From Neptuniibacter halophilus (lineage in GTDB: Bacteria; Pseudomonadota; Gammaproteobacteria; Pseudomonadales; Balneatricaceae), in assembly GCF_030295765.1 (NCBI RefSeq), contig NZ_AP027292.1:3410001-3474000 (forward strand): a stretch of 64,000 nucleotides of DNA, read 5' to 3'. The notes beneath the pieces are model-generated. The model was given only the letters and a program-made list of their open reading frames with translations, was not told the DNA's origin and did no database searches. A program made the translations under genes and the position numbers. Below are positions 1-8,330 of the stretch, one piece after another; position 1 is the first letter of the stretch; each line of letters opens with the position of its first letter.

Positions 1-420
1 CTGGCTGATTTCTATGAGCGCTGGTCAGGCGAGAGTCTGGTGGTGAACCTCTGGCTGTCGATTCAGGCATCGGATCCGAAGCCTGGTGCATTACAGCGGG
101 TTGAAGCGCTGATGCAGCATCCGGCTTTTGATGCGAAAAACCCTAACAAGCTGCGTTCGGTGATCTCGGTGTTCTGTGCGCAGAACCCGGTTAACTTCCA
201 CGCCGCGGATGGTTCAGGTTATCGTTTTCTGGCGCAGCAGATTATTCAGCTTAATAAGCAGAATCCGCAGATCGCTTCACGTATGCTGACACCGCTGACC
301 CGTTGGAAAAAATTCCCGCAACAGCGTCAGAAACTGATGATTGAAGCGCTGGAGTCGGTTCGCGATTGTGGTGAGCTGTCTAAGGATGTGTTTGAAGTAA
401 TTAGCAAAAGTCTGGCATAA
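1..420 (+). CDS. pepN: Aminopeptidase N, C-terminal end (partial)
   Basis: The reading frame is open from base 1 and ends in TAA at 418-420, so only the last 139 residues of an M1-family zinc aminopeptidase are present. The catalytic HExxH region lies upstream, outside the window. The visible part is the C-terminal helical-repeat domain; stretches such as NPNKLRSVISVF, DGSGYRFLAQQI and NPQIASRMLTPL closely parallel the end of E. coli PepN. The family is a cytosolic broad-specificity aminopeptidase working on peptide breakdown products. Identification is from remembered similarity and length of the tail. Confidence 0.93.
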   Translation: MADFYERWSGESLVVNLWLSIQASDPKPGALQRVEALMQHPAFDAKNPNKLRSVISVFCAQNPVNFHAADGSGYRFLAQQIIQLNKQNPQIASRMLTPLTRWKKFPQQRQKLMIEALESVRDCGELSKDVFEVISKSLA

Positions 421-610
421 AAAGTCGTTTTTAGCCTTTCGCCGGGGGGACGTTTAAAGTTCCCTCGGCTATACTCGCAAAGAAGTCAGAGAATATTGTC
501 CGAACTTTTTCTGCGGGGAGTGTTCTCAGGCTAAGCCAATGGTCGGGTGATAAGGTAGGGCCCGACAGGATAACCAAAAGAATAAGTATACGTTTTACCA
601 AGGATGCAAC
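421..610 (+). promoter_or_regulatory. pepN to small membrane gene intergenic region
   Basis: This 190-bp gap holds a possible -10 hexamer TATACT at 470-475 without a convincing -35. It also has a short inverted repeat, GTCGGG (542-547) with CCCGAC (561-566), that lacks a T-run. A Shine-Dalgarno AAGGA at about 600-604 sits just before the ATG at 611. No gene is visible here. Confidence 0.35.
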
Positions 611-1006
611 ATGTCACAATTACTGTCTGCAGAAGATAAGTTCGACATTCAACAAAACTTCCGCCGTTACATGCGCCTCAAGGACAGCCACGAATCGGCG
701 ACTGATGCTTTCAAAAATGCCAAAGCTAACCGGATATGGATTGCCGGGATTGTCCTGATGCTGTTTGCGCTGGCCTCTGATTTCTTCCTCGGCGCTGCCG
801 CAGGTTTGTTCGGGGTGTATTTCTACAATGTAATTACCAGTTGGCTGGATGCTAACTCCAGTGACGAGCGGCTCGAAGAGCTGGATCGCTGGTTCTCCTC
901 CAAATCTCTGAAATTCGAAGGTCGTATTCTGTATTTCAAACAGGATGACCTGCTGGAAAACCCAATCGACCCTTTTAATGAGGGTTGTTACGCAACTGCA
1001 GAGTAA
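611..1006 (+). CDS. Small hypothetical inner-membrane protein
   Basis: A 131-residue protein of unknown function. Residues about 42-73 form a continuous hydrophobic stretch (one long or two short membrane helices, with FALASDFFLGAAAG in the middle). It is flanked by a charged N-terminal helix and an acidic C-terminal region rich in D and E. The start is supported by AAGGA six bases upstream of ATG. It is monocistronic, with a GC-rich terminator immediately downstream. I do not recognise a family. Confidence 0.75.
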   Translation: MSQLLSAEDKFDIQQNFRRYMRLKDSHESATDAFKNAKANRIWIAGIVLMLFALASDFFLGAAAGLFGVYFYNVITSWLDANSSDERLEELDRWFSSKSLKFEGRILYFKQDDLLENPIDPFNEGCYATAE

Positions 1007-1032
1007 GCTGTAGTTTTCTGTTTTCATCTCTG

Positions 1033-1063
1033 ATGCCGGAAGCCTTGGCTTTCCGGCATTTTT
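1033..1063 (+). terminator. Rho-independent terminator
   Basis: Inverted repeat ATGCCGGAA (1033-1041) with TTCCGGCAT (1051-1059), followed by a T-run to 1063. It follows the small membrane protein gene and precedes the HAD gene. Confidence 0.85.
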
Positions 1064-1078
1064 GTATCGGTTACGCTG

Positions 1079-1672
1079 ATGACTGCTCTGCGCGACAAAC
1101 AAGCCTGGATATTTGACCTTGATGGCACCCTGACTGAGCCGGTGCATGATTTCGCTCATATCCGTCAGGCGCTGGGTATGGCGCCGGAAGCTGATATCCT
1201 GGCGACTATCGCCGCTCAACCAGAGCCGATCAGGCGCACCACAATGAAGCGGTTAGATGAGCTGGAGCGCCATTATGCGGCGCAGGCGCGGCCTGCAATG
1301 GGTTTATTGCCCTGTTTACAGCGCTTACAGGCGCAGGGGTGTCGCCTCGGTATACTGACCCGGAACAGCCGGGAGCTGGCGTTGTTATCTCTCGATGCCA
1401 TTGGTGCCGCGCAGTTTTTTGACCCAAAAGATGTGCTGGGTCGGGATGAAGTAGACCCTAAACCTGCGCCTGATGGTATAAAATATCTTTTAAATCAATG
1501 GGATATTGGTTTTCGTAAGGCGGTTATGGTCGGAGATTTCCACTTTGATCTGCTCTCCGGGCGTGCTGCGGGTGTGACTACGGTGCATGTGGATCCTGCG
1601 GACAGACACTGGCCGGAGGTGACCGACTATCGATTACAGCGGCTGGATGAGCTTTTGCGACTGCTGGATTAA
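1079..1672 (+). CDS. HAD-superfamily phosphatase (class IA, Gph-like)
   Basis: A 197-residue haloacid dehalogenase-type hydrolase. Motif I is DLDGT at residues 13-17 (nucleophile Asp13, general acid Asp15). Motif II is in GILTRNSREL, motif III is the Lys of DPKPAPDG, and motif IV is VGDFHFDLLSG. The alpha-helical cap between motifs I and II makes it subclass IA, as in phosphoglycolate phosphatase and PpaX-like enzymes. The substrate cannot be read from sequence. ATG at 1079 directly follows the upstream terminator; the Shine-Dalgarno is weak (GGTTACGCTG). Confidence 0.85.
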   Translation: MTALRDKQAWIFDLDGTLTEPVHDFAHIRQALGMAPEADILATIAAQPEPIRRTTMKRLDELERHYAAQARPAMGLLPCLQRLQAQGCRLGILTRNSRELALLSLDAIGAAQFFDPKDVLGRDEVDPKPAPDGIKYLLNQWDIGFRKAVMVGDFHFDLLSGRAAGVTTVHVDPADRHWPEVTDYRLQRLDELLRLLD

Positions 1673-1691
1673 AAGTTGGCCCGGCAGTTGC

Positions 1692-1810
1692 TATATACAG
1701 GTTGAGGAAGCGTTTGCTTTACTCTTGGCCTAAGCACCGGGCAGAAACCGCAGGTTTCTTCCAAGTGTGAATCTTCAGACCAAAGAGCGTGGCTCTTTGG
1801 TCTTTTTTTT
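1692..1810 (+). ncRNA. Candidate small RNA between HAD and hemerythrin genes
   Basis: No ORF fits this 327-bp gap. A possible promoter TTAAAA (1669-1674), 17-bp spacer, TATATA (1692-1697) would start transcription near 1704. Downstream are a 7-bp hairpin (AGAAACC 1743-1749 with GGTTTCT 1753-1759) and an outer CTTGG/CCAAG pair. A very strong terminator closes it at 1778-1810. The layout is that of a roughly 105-nt Hfq-type RNA. It could also be merely the 3' untranslated region of the HAD gene. I know of no matching family. Confidence 0.35.
1778..1810 (+). terminator. Strong Rho-independent terminator
   Basis: Perfect 11-bp stem GACCAAAGAGC (1778-1788) with GCTCTTTGGTC (1792-1802), loop GTG, followed by eight T residues. 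It ends transcription of the HAD gene and/or of the candidate small RNA upstream. Confidence 0.92.
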
Positions 1811-1999
1811 GCCTGCACAGAACCGGCGCAATGCCGAGTTTTTTCTTCGCGGCTGCTGTCAGCGGGATAACGGGTTGCTGATTTGAGCGACCTTATGGTT
1901 TTTGATTTTCCTAAAGCATGCCTTGCTTGATCCTCATCAAAATGTGCCTGCGCTGTTTCTCTATATATTAAGCAGAAATGTTTCCGTGGAGGTATCAGA

Positions 2000-2551
2000 A
2001 TGACGATTCTTACTGAGTTACACCAGGACCATGTCAATCTGAATAAATTGTTGCTGATGCTTCAGCAGCAGGTCGACAAGCTTCGCAAGGGCGAACAGCC
2101 CAGTTTCAGTTTGATGGGGGATGTGGTTGAGTATATCGCCAGTTACGCAGATGGCTTTCATCACCCCCGGGAAGATAAGTTGTACGAGGCTCTGGCGCAG
2201 CGCAGCCACGGGTTAGACGAGAAACTGCAGGCCTGCCGGGAGGAGCATGACGCGCTGAAAATCGCCAGTACTCATCTGAGCGACGCCATTGACGGGGTGC
2301 TGCATGATGCGGTTATGCCGATGGCAGAGTTTGCTGATCTGCTGGAGGAGTTTGTTACGCTGCAGGTTCGTCATCTGAACTATGAAGAGGGTGAACTGTT
2401 TCCGCTGATTGCCGCGCAGGTGAGCGATGAAGAGCTGGCAGTGCTGAGTCAGCAGCTCCCCATGCCATCCGACCCGCTCTTCAGTGAGAAGCGGGCACAT
2501 GAATATAACGATCTTTACCGTGAGTTGATTGAAGAGCTGAATCGAAGCTGA
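2000..2551 (+). CDS. Hemerythrin HHE-domain protein
   Basis: A 183-residue all-helical protein with the hemerythrin-like cation-binding pattern. Candidate di-iron ligands are visible in LHQDHVNL near the N-terminus, HHPREDKLYEAL, EEHDALK and HLNYEEGELFP. This family binds oxygen, NO or iron, and some members act in repair of iron centres or stress sensing; the specific role is not readable. GGAGG stands nine bases before ATG 2000. It is convergent with the GGDEF gene, 23 bp away, and follows the strong terminator at 1810. Confidence 0.88.
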   Translation: MTILTELHQDHVNLNKLLLMLQQQVDKLRKGEQPSFSLMGDVVEYIASYADGFHHPREDKLYEALAQRSHGLDEKLQACREEHDALKIASTHLSDAIDGVLHDAVMPMAEFADLLEEFVTLQVRHLNYEEGELFPLIAAQVSDEELAVLSQQLPMPSDPLFSEKRAHEYNDLYRELIEELNRS

Positions 2552-2574
2552 GCCAGACAGGGCTCCGGGCCGGG

Positions 2575-3705
2575 TCAGGCTTGTCTGATCCGGCTGATGT
2601 TCTGTTCAGAAAAAGGGCTGAAGCTGATACGATCCCGGCCGTTGCGTTTCGAGTTGTAAACCGCCTTGTCTGCGGCCTGAATCAACTGATAGGCAATATC
2701 TTCGAGTTTGGCCTGAGGGAATTTGTCCGGGTTGCAAAGCGATACACCAACGGAGGTGGTCATGCGGAATGGTTTGGCATCCTCATTGCGGAATACCAGC
2801 CCGGCCAGTTTCTGACGCAGGTTATCAGCAATTTCCAGTGCGCGTTCCTGATCGCAGTTGGGCAGCAGAATGGCAAACTCTTCACCGCCGTAGCGGGCGA
2901 CAATATCGGTCTTGCGTAACTGCTTGTTCAGGAACAGGCCAACGGTTCGCAGTACCCGGTCACCGGTCTGGTGGCCGAAGGTGTCATTGACCATTTTAAA
3001 GTGGTCGAGATCGATAAACAGGCAGGCCAGCGCATAGTTGCCTCGACTGGCCCGGGAAAGCTCCCGGACGATCTCCTGCTCAAAAGAGCGGCGGTTATGC
3101 ACTTTGGTCAGCATATCGATACTGCTGAGGCGGTGCAGATTTTCCTGATTGATGCAGTTCTCGATACAGACGGAGATCACCTGCGCGAGGTGCTGCAGAT
3201 AATCGTAACGCACGTGCTCGGTATACCGGCTGGCGTCATGGCTGCCCAGATGCAGGCTGCCAATCAGACAGTTCTGACGGATCAGCGGTAGCAGGGCGCA
3301 GGATTGCACCGGGCTCTCGGATACCGGGAAAGCCTCCTGTCGCAGTTCTTCGCGCGGTGTGCCGATGATCATGTTCTGGTTGGGGTAGATGGATTTCAGT
3401 AAGCGCTGGCTCTGGACAAAACGCAGCGTGTTGCCGGGCGGAGGAGGTACGTAATCATCCAGCAGAGTGCGGGCTGCGTGTTCGGGGTCAAACAGGATCA
3501 GGTTGACATGGCTGAGACGAAACAGGGATTTGAATTCAACCAGTATCAGATCGAGCAGTTCAGACAAACGCGAACATGAGAGCAGACGCAGTTCTACCTC
3601 AAAAAAACTGTTCAGGACTGACTCGTTGCGTTCGGCTTTGTTGATCAACAGTCGCAGAGTACGCTTAAGTTCCTGATTTTCCTTTTCCAGTTCGTCAGAT
3701 CCCAT
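2575..3705 (-). CDS. Diguanylate cyclase with GAF-like sensor
   Basis: A soluble 376-residue protein. It starts with a coiled coil (residues about 1-40), continues with a GAF/DUF484-like sensor (about 45-190), and ends with a GGDEF domain (about 205-370). The active-site loop reads RYGGEEF and is preceded by the product-inhibition I-site RKTD five residues upstream, so it should synthesise c-di-GMP and be feedback-inhibited. No membrane segment is visible, so the signal is probably cytosolic. I chose ATG at 3705 over the in-frame TTG two codons upstream; neither has a strong Shine-Dalgarno. Confidence 0.9.
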   Translation of the reverse strand: MGSDELEKENQELKRTLRLLINKAERNESVLNSFFEVELRLLSCSRLSELLDLILVEFKSLFRLSHVNLILFDPEHAARTLLDDYVPPPPGNTLRFVQSQRLLKSIYPNQNMIIGTPREELRQEAFPVSESPVQSCALLPLIRQNCLIGSLHLGSHDASRYTEHVRYDYLQHLAQVISVCIENCINQENLHRLSSIDMLTKVHNRRSFEQEIVRELSRASRGNYALACLFIDLDHFKMVNDTFGHQTGDRVLRTVGLFLNKQLRKTDIVARYGGEEFAILLPNCDQERALEIADNLRQKLAGLVFRNEDAKPFRMTTSVGVSLCNPDKFPQAKLEDIAYQLIQAADKAVYNSKRNGRDRISFSPFSEQNISRIRQA

Positions 3706-3796
3706 ATTCAACTTAGCAGCCGGATGTTATCCGTTATTATCGGCAGATACGCTTAACTATAAAGGATTGTTTGCATTTTTCTGTGAGAAATTTTAA

Positions 3797-3819
3797 TGAC
3801 AATTTTAATTAAAATGTCA
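3797..3819. promoter_or_regulatory. AT-rich near-perfect palindrome
   Basis: A 23-bp dyad, TGACA-A-TTTTAA facing TTAAAA-T-GTCA, overlaps the ribE stop codon. It lies about 90 bp upstream of the GGDEF gene start. It has no GC stem or T-run, so it does not look like a terminator and may be an operator for the GGDEF gene. The function is inferred from symmetry and position only. Confidence 0.3.
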
Positions 3820-4428
3820 GCTCTCACGATTATTCATATAACGCTCTACCGTATCCACGACGGCCTGAGTGTGAGAGTCCACTTCCATATTCACTTTAGC
3901 GCCCACCTCCAGTTGCCCGAAGGTTGTGACCGACAGGGTTTCGGGAATCAGGAAGACGTTAAAACGATTACCCTTCACTTCGCCTATGGTGAGGCTGCAG
4001 CCATTCAGCGCAATAAAGCCTTTTGCAAAGAGGTAGTGGCGCCACTGTTCGGAGGTTTCAAACCAGATAACCCGGTTGTTCTCGGGTGTCTCGATGTTGA
4101 CGATCTCCACCTGCTGGTGGATATGCCCGGAGAGCAGGTGACCGCCGATCTCATCGCCAAAACGTGCGGCGCGCTCAAAATTGACCGGGTCTCCTTCTTT
4201 GAGCAGGCCGAGATTGGTTACCCGCAGTGTCTCCATGATCAGGTCAAAACTGATCAGATTGCCCTCAAAAGCGGTGACGGTCAGGCAGGTACCATTAATA
4301 GCAATGCTGGCACCGAGTTGCAGATTCTGGCTGTATTCCTCGGGAAAGCGAGCCTGCAAACGCATGAAGTCGGTTTTTCTTTCAATGGAATGGACAACCG
4401 CCTGACCCTGAACAATTCCGGTAAACAT
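3817..4428 (-). CDS. ribE: Riboflavin synthase, alpha subunit
   Basis: A 203-residue protein beginning MFTGIVQG, the conserved start of riboflavin synthase; the longer upstream reading is not supported. It has two tandem lumazine-binding barrels, seen as the repeated patterns GTCLTVT (first half) and GCSLTIGEVKGNRFNVFLIP (second half). It dismutates two 6,7-dimethyl-8-ribityllumazine molecules to riboflavin, the last step of flavin synthesis. The gene stands apart from other rib genes and is divergent from the yfcH-like gene. E. coli literature names this enzyme ribC or ribE. Confidence 0.95.
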   Translation of the reverse strand: MFTGIVQGQAVVHSIERKTDFMRLQARFPEEYSQNLQLGASIAINGTCLTVTAFEGNLISFDLIMETLRVTNLGLLKEGDPVNFERAARFGDEIGGHLLSGHIHQQVEIVNIETPENNRVIWFETSEQWRHYLFAKGFIALNGCSLTIGEVKGNRFNVFLIPETLSVTTFGQLEVGAKVNMEVDSHTQAVVDTVERYMNNRES

Positions 4429-4522
4429 AAGTGCACTCTTACAAATTTTCACTAATCTAACTGTATTCGGGGATCGTACCAATAATCGTTAAGCGGCGCA
4501 GTCACAATTTAAGGATAAAACG

Positions 4523-5425
4523 ATGAAAATATTGATCACAGGTGGAACGGGTTTTATCGGTCAGGCGCTGATCCGGGAGCGGCTGAACGCGGGCGATGAG
4601 GTGGTCTGCCTGAGTCGTCAGCCCGCTAAGGTAAAGAGCCTGTTCGCTGATCGGGTCAAAGGGATCAGTGAGTTGCCGCCTGCCGGCAGTGACCGGTTCG
4701 ATGCCGTGGTTAACCTTGCTGGTGCAGGCATCGTTGATCAGCGCTGGAGTGATACACGCAAGGCACTGCTGCGCGACAGCCGGATAAGCCTGACCCGCCA
4801 GTTGGTAGAATGGATCAGCCAGCAACCGGAAAAGCCCGAAGTGCTGGTCAGTGGTTCGGCCATCGGGTTTTACGGCAGTCAGGATGATCAGCCGCTGAAT
4901 GAGGAAAGCCCGGCGGTGGAATGTTTTACGCATCGTCTCTGTGCTGACTGGGAAGCGGAAGCACTTCAGGCAGAAGCGCTGGGTGTCCGGGTCTGCCTGA
5001 TCCGGACCGGGGTTGTACTCGGAGCGGGGGGAGGCGCGCTGGCTAAGATGCTGCTGCCGTTTAAGCTGGGACTGGGCGGCCCGGTGGCCAGTGGCCGGCA
5101 GTGGATGTCCTGGGTGCATCTGGATGATGAAGTGGATGTAATCAGCATGCTGCTGACCCACAATCAGTTGAGTGGTGTCTTTAATCTGACGGCGCCGGGG
5201 GCGGTCACAAACCGGGAATTTTCAAAAACACTGGGGCAGGTGTTGCATCGGCCCGCCTGTCTGCCTATGCCGGGTTTTGCCTTGCAACTGATGCTGGGGG
5301 AGGGGGCGGAATTACTGACCGAAGGGCAGCGGGTCTGCCCGCAGCGCCTGCTCGATCTGGGGTTCAAATTTAAATACCCCGAATTAAAACCGGCGATGCA
5401 GGCCTGCGTTTCAGCAGGCCAATAG
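4523..5425 (+). CDS. yfcH: TIGR01777-family NAD(P)-dependent epimerase
   Basis: A 300-residue atypical short-chain dehydrogenase. The Rossmann glycine motif is GGTGFIGQAL at residues 7-16. VNLAGAGIVDQRW and the SGSAIGFYGS active-site region are typical of the YfcH group. The C-terminal part (about 250-298) matches the DUF1731 tail (PQRLLDLGFKFKYPEL). The group's substrate is unknown, though family members are annotated as epimerases. AAGGA precedes ATG 4523. It is convergent with the K+ channel gene. Confidence 0.9.
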   Translation: MKILITGGTGFIGQALIRERLNAGDEVVCLSRQPAKVKSLFADRVKGISELPPAGSDRFDAVVNLAGAGIVDQRWSDTRKALLRDSRISLTRQLVEWISQQPEKPEVLVSGSAIGFYGSQDDQPLNEESPAVECFTHRLCADWEAEALQAEALGVRVCLIRTGVVLGAGGGALAKMLLPFKLGLGGPVASGRQWMSWVHLDDEVDVISMLLTHNQLSGVFNLTAPGAVTNREFSKTLGQVLHRPACLPMPGFALQLMLGEGAELLTEGQRVCPQRLLDLGFKFKYPELKPAMQACVSAGQ

Positions 5426-5446
5426 CGGGTTCAGGAAACGGACCGC

Positions 5447-6334
5447 CTACGGGGCTTCATCTTCTTTTTTGGCTGAATGGGGTGCGGCTGCGTTTACCGG
5501 GTCTTGCGGGGTACGGCTCGTGCAGTCCAGCTTATTAAGGACTTCGAGGGCCTTGTCGAGCTGGTTTTCAATGCGCTCCAGTCGGTTTTCGAGCTGTTCA
5601 ATGCGGAGGATGTTTTCCTCCTCTTTTTCGGTAATTTCACGTTCATCCTGTTCGATAAAGAACACTGAGAAGCTGGCGGTGAGCATGGAGAACATGCCCA
5701 GCCCCATGAGAATCAGCAGCGAACCGAAAATACGGCCTTCGGTGGTTTCCGGGACCAGATCCCCGTAACCAACTGTTGTCACCGTCACCCACGCCCACCA
5801 GAGGCCGTCCATCGGGCTTTCAAACGCGGGGTCTATCCCGGAGATCAGCAGACCCGAGATCACCAGAATGATAAAGCAGATAAACAGGGTGATGCCCAGG
5901 TTGTGGCGTGACAGCAGATCGCGGGTGTCTTTGGATACCCGCAGAAATACACCGATGGTCAGGGCCAGACGCAGGGAGCGGATAATGCCCGCGTAAAAAG
6001 TGTTAACGCCCCACAATACCGGAAGACCGCCCAGTACAATCAGCGGACTCATCCAGTTCTGTTTCAGATAGCGGAGTCGGTCATCTACCAGACTGAGCAT
6101 CAGGGCAAGTTCTGATGCAAACAGTAACCAGATCAGCCAGTCAGAAGCAAAAGAGGCGTAAGGGTTACTCAGGTTTTTCGATTGCAGGTACCATTCAACC
6201 AGTATCCATACGGCAGCAATCACCATGGGGCCTTCAAAGCGCCGTCCCCAGCGCAGAGCGCGTTCATTTTCGCTCTCATCGACCCCACCCAGGCCAAACA
6301 GACGCATAAAGGCGGCGTGTTTCTGGTATTCCAT
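5447..6334 (-). CDS. Voltage-gated-type potassium channel with coiled-coil tail
   Basis: A 295-residue ion-transport-domain protein. Four to five hydrophobic helices in the first 130 residues include an S4-like stretch with spaced arginines (IIRSLRLALTIGVFLRVSKD). They are followed by the pore helix and the K+ selectivity filter TVGYGD at about residues 187-192 and the final S6 helix. The tail (about 235-275) is a heptad coiled coil, probably for tetramer assembly. I chose ATG 6334 because AAGGA lies seven bases upstream; the longer frame starting at 6364 has no such signal. Known relatives form K+-selective tetrameric pores. Confidence 0.9.
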   Translation of the reverse strand: MEYQKHAAFMRLFGLGGVDESENERALRWGRRFEGPMVIAAVWILVEWYLQSKNLSNPYASFASDWLIWLLFASELALMLSLVDDRLRYLKQNWMSPLIVLGGLPVLWGVNTFYAGIIRSLRLALTIGVFLRVSKDTRDLLSRHNLGITLFICFIILVISGLLISGIDPAFESPMDGLWWAWVTVTTVGYGDLVPETTEGRIFGSLLILMGLGMFSMLTASFSVFFIEQDEREITEKEEENILRIEQLENRLERIENQLDKALEVLNKLDCTSRTPQDPVNAAAPHSAKKEDEAP

Positions 6335-6387
6335 GGTGATTCCTTTTTTTGGCTGACCGGCCACCGGGCCGGTTTCTGTTCGACTGA

Positions 6388-7995
6388 CTAGGTTCGATGT
6401 TGCTGGCGCTGACGTATCCGGCTGAGTGCTTCAAACAGCAGGTCTCCCTGCCAGAGCTCCGGGGTGGCGCTGTACAGATGTTGCTCCAGATCCAGAATCA
6501 GCACATTAATGGTTTTATTATTTGCCAACTGACAGAACTGCTCAACACTGTTCAGTGATTCATCCTGCCAGAAGCGCTGCGCCCAGGCGATCAGGTTGAT
6601 CCGGGTCTCAGCGGGATTGTTCTGGTTACAGGCTTCAGCCAGCGCAGAAAAGTAGCGCTCCTCTGTACGGTCATATACCTGATTCAGGCCGGGCTGTAAC
6701 AGAGGGGGATCGATCTCCCGGTTTGGCGGGTGTGTAGCCGGGCTCCCTTTGCGTAACTGTTTCAGCTTATGCCATGAGTAGATAAAACCCAGTGTGGTGA
6801 GCATGGTGATGGCCGTCAGTAGCCAGATCAGCAGGGAAGAGGAGTCGCTGTCGCTGCTTGCTTCAGCCATGGAAGGCCGAGATGCGGCTGCGGCGTTGAG
6901 GACATTCAGGCTACGTTGCGGAATCTGGGCGTGCTGGCCCTGCTCTTTCTCAATATCCCACCAGGGAATGTCGATTGCGGGCAGGTTAATCTCGCCGGCA
7001 GCATGGGGGGTAATCAGCAGCTCTTCAACCCGTTGGCTGACCAGTCCGGTTTCGCTGACCCGCTCTTCAAGCACCACGTTGATCAACTGGATCTGCGCAG
7101 AGTCGTGCAACAACCCGGACATGGAAGGCAGGTCTGCGGCAGGCAGTCCCTCCGCTTCCATGCTGATGATCCGGCGCAGGGACTGTCCCTGATTTAACTG
7201 GCTGCGTTGCTGCAGGTTGTCTTCGATGTACAGGGAGTTGGCAGGAAGCCAGTTGCCCTGGCTGCTGGTATAGGCGGCGGGTAACACTGAGAGCAGGCGT
7301 GGTTCACTCTGCAGTTCAAGTAAGTTTCCGCCGGGCAGGGTGGCAGAGAAAAACAGCGGAGATATCTCGACCTCACCGGGCTCGCGGGGAAAGATAGCAT
7401 AGCTGGATTCTGTCACGGTATAGCTTTGACCGCGTACTTCCTGAGTGTACTGCCTCTGCTCATCGAGAGGCTTAACCAGAGCATCCTGCGATTGCGGGGC
7501 GCTCAGGCTGGCGTCGGTTGGAAGCGTGCTCAGATGATACAGTTTGGCTTTCAGGATCAACTGGCTGTTGAGGTAGAGCTCATCCCGGTCTGTTTCTACT
7601 TCGAGAAAAATAGCCCGGTCTGTTTCACCCAGACCGGGGTTCTGGGTCGCCGGCAGTACGGTGAAGTTCAGTGCCGGGCTGAGTTCGCCGGCGACTTCCA
7701 GTGCCGGGATTCTGATTTCGCCCTCACGTTTAGGCCGTAGCTGCACGACCCAGCGAGTGGTCGTGGTGACAGCGCCGGTAGAGTGGCTGGATACAGTGAC
7801 CTGACGGGTGCTGAGAATCAGATGATCGCGCTGCAACTGCTGCAAGTCTGGCCGGCTGGCATTTTGCTGATCAGTTTCCAGTGTCAGGGTGAGTTTTTGC
7901 CCCTGGAATAACTCCGTTTTATCCAGTTCAGCCGTGACGGCTGCCATCAGAGGAAGAGGCAGGAATAAGATCAGAAACAGGTAGCATGGGTTCAT
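6388..7995 (-). CDS. batD: BatD-family (oxygen tolerance) membrane protein
   Basis: A 535-residue exported protein. A signal peptide (residues about 1-20) is followed by a long beta-rich periplasmic part with the BatD pattern (LDKTELFQGQKLTLTLETD, RPKREGEIRIPALEV, FPREPGEVEISPLFF). One transmembrane helix comes near residue 395 (LLIWLLTAITMLTTLGFIYS), then a cytosolic tail. BatD normally works with the MoxR ATPase and the VWA proteins BatA/BatB, none of which is in this window. I placed the start at ATG 7995, two codons inside the longest frame. The neighbour downstream is the K+ channel, 53 bp away on the same strand. Confidence 0.82.
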   Translation of the reverse strand: MNPCYLFLILFLPLPLMAAVTAELDKTELFQGQKLTLTLETDQQNASRPDLQQLQRDHLILSTRQVTVSSHSTGAVTTTTRWVVQLRPKREGEIRIPALEVAGELSPALNFTVLPATQNPGLGETDRAIFLEVETDRDELYLNSQLILKAKLYHLSTLPTDASLSAPQSQDALVKPLDEQRQYTQEVRGQSYTVTESSYAIFPREPGEVEISPLFFSATLPGGNLLELQSEPRLLSVLPAAYTSSQGNWLPANSLYIEDNLQQRSQLNQGQSLRRIISMEAEGLPAADLPSMSGLLHDSAQIQLINVVLEERVSETGLVSQRVEELLITPHAAGEINLPAIDIPWWDIEKEQGQHAQIPQRSLNVLNAAAASRPSMAEASSDSDSSSLLIWLLTAITMLTTLGFIYSWHKLKQLRKGSPATHPPNREIDPPLLQPGLNQVYDRTEERYFSALAEACNQNNPAETRINLIAWAQRFWQDESLNSVEQFCQLANNKTINVLILDLEQHLYSATPELWQGDLLFEALSRIRQRQQHRT

Positions 7996-8330
7996 CAGCA
8001 ATCGAAGGTCTCACTTTGCCGGCCGCTGAGCGCAATGGCGGGGCCGTACTCCAAAGATAGGCCATTATGGGTAATGTTAACGACCTTAGCAATTGCCTGT
8101 GTCTCAGGTTTTTATGCCTACGTATTGATTTCACACAATAATTTCTGCTTTTCAAGACAAACACAGAGAAGGGTGGGGGCGGTTTGCCGCAAGGCGAAAC
8201 CGGAACCCGGCAGGCTCAACAAGATTATCTATACTGTTGAATAGTCGGTAAATAAATCAGTCGCTTAGGTTGGTTTCGCCCGTCAGGTGAGCATTCGGCT
8301 GGCCCTTTCTGCTACCGCTGAGGAGATCGC
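7996..8330. promoter_or_regulatory. Divergent intergenic region between batD and gdh
   Basis: A 335-bp gap with no convincing gene. A TATACT hexamer at 8230-8235 is the best -10 candidate for the glutamate dehydrogenase gene, but its -35 is poor. A GAGGAG Shine-Dalgarno lies just before ATG 8331. A 69-codon ORF (8035-8244) is open here, but it lacks a Shine-Dalgarno and overlaps the promoter candidate. Confidence 0.35.

Noticed and set aside
3796..4455. 219-codon ORF opposite ribE
   Set aside because: It lies entirely antisense to a certain gene and shows no domain.
8035..8244. 69-codon ORF with one hydrophobic stretch between batD and gdh
   Set aside because: No Shine-Dalgarno, atypical codons, and its end overlaps the best -10 candidate for gdh. 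The hydrophobic run may be chance.
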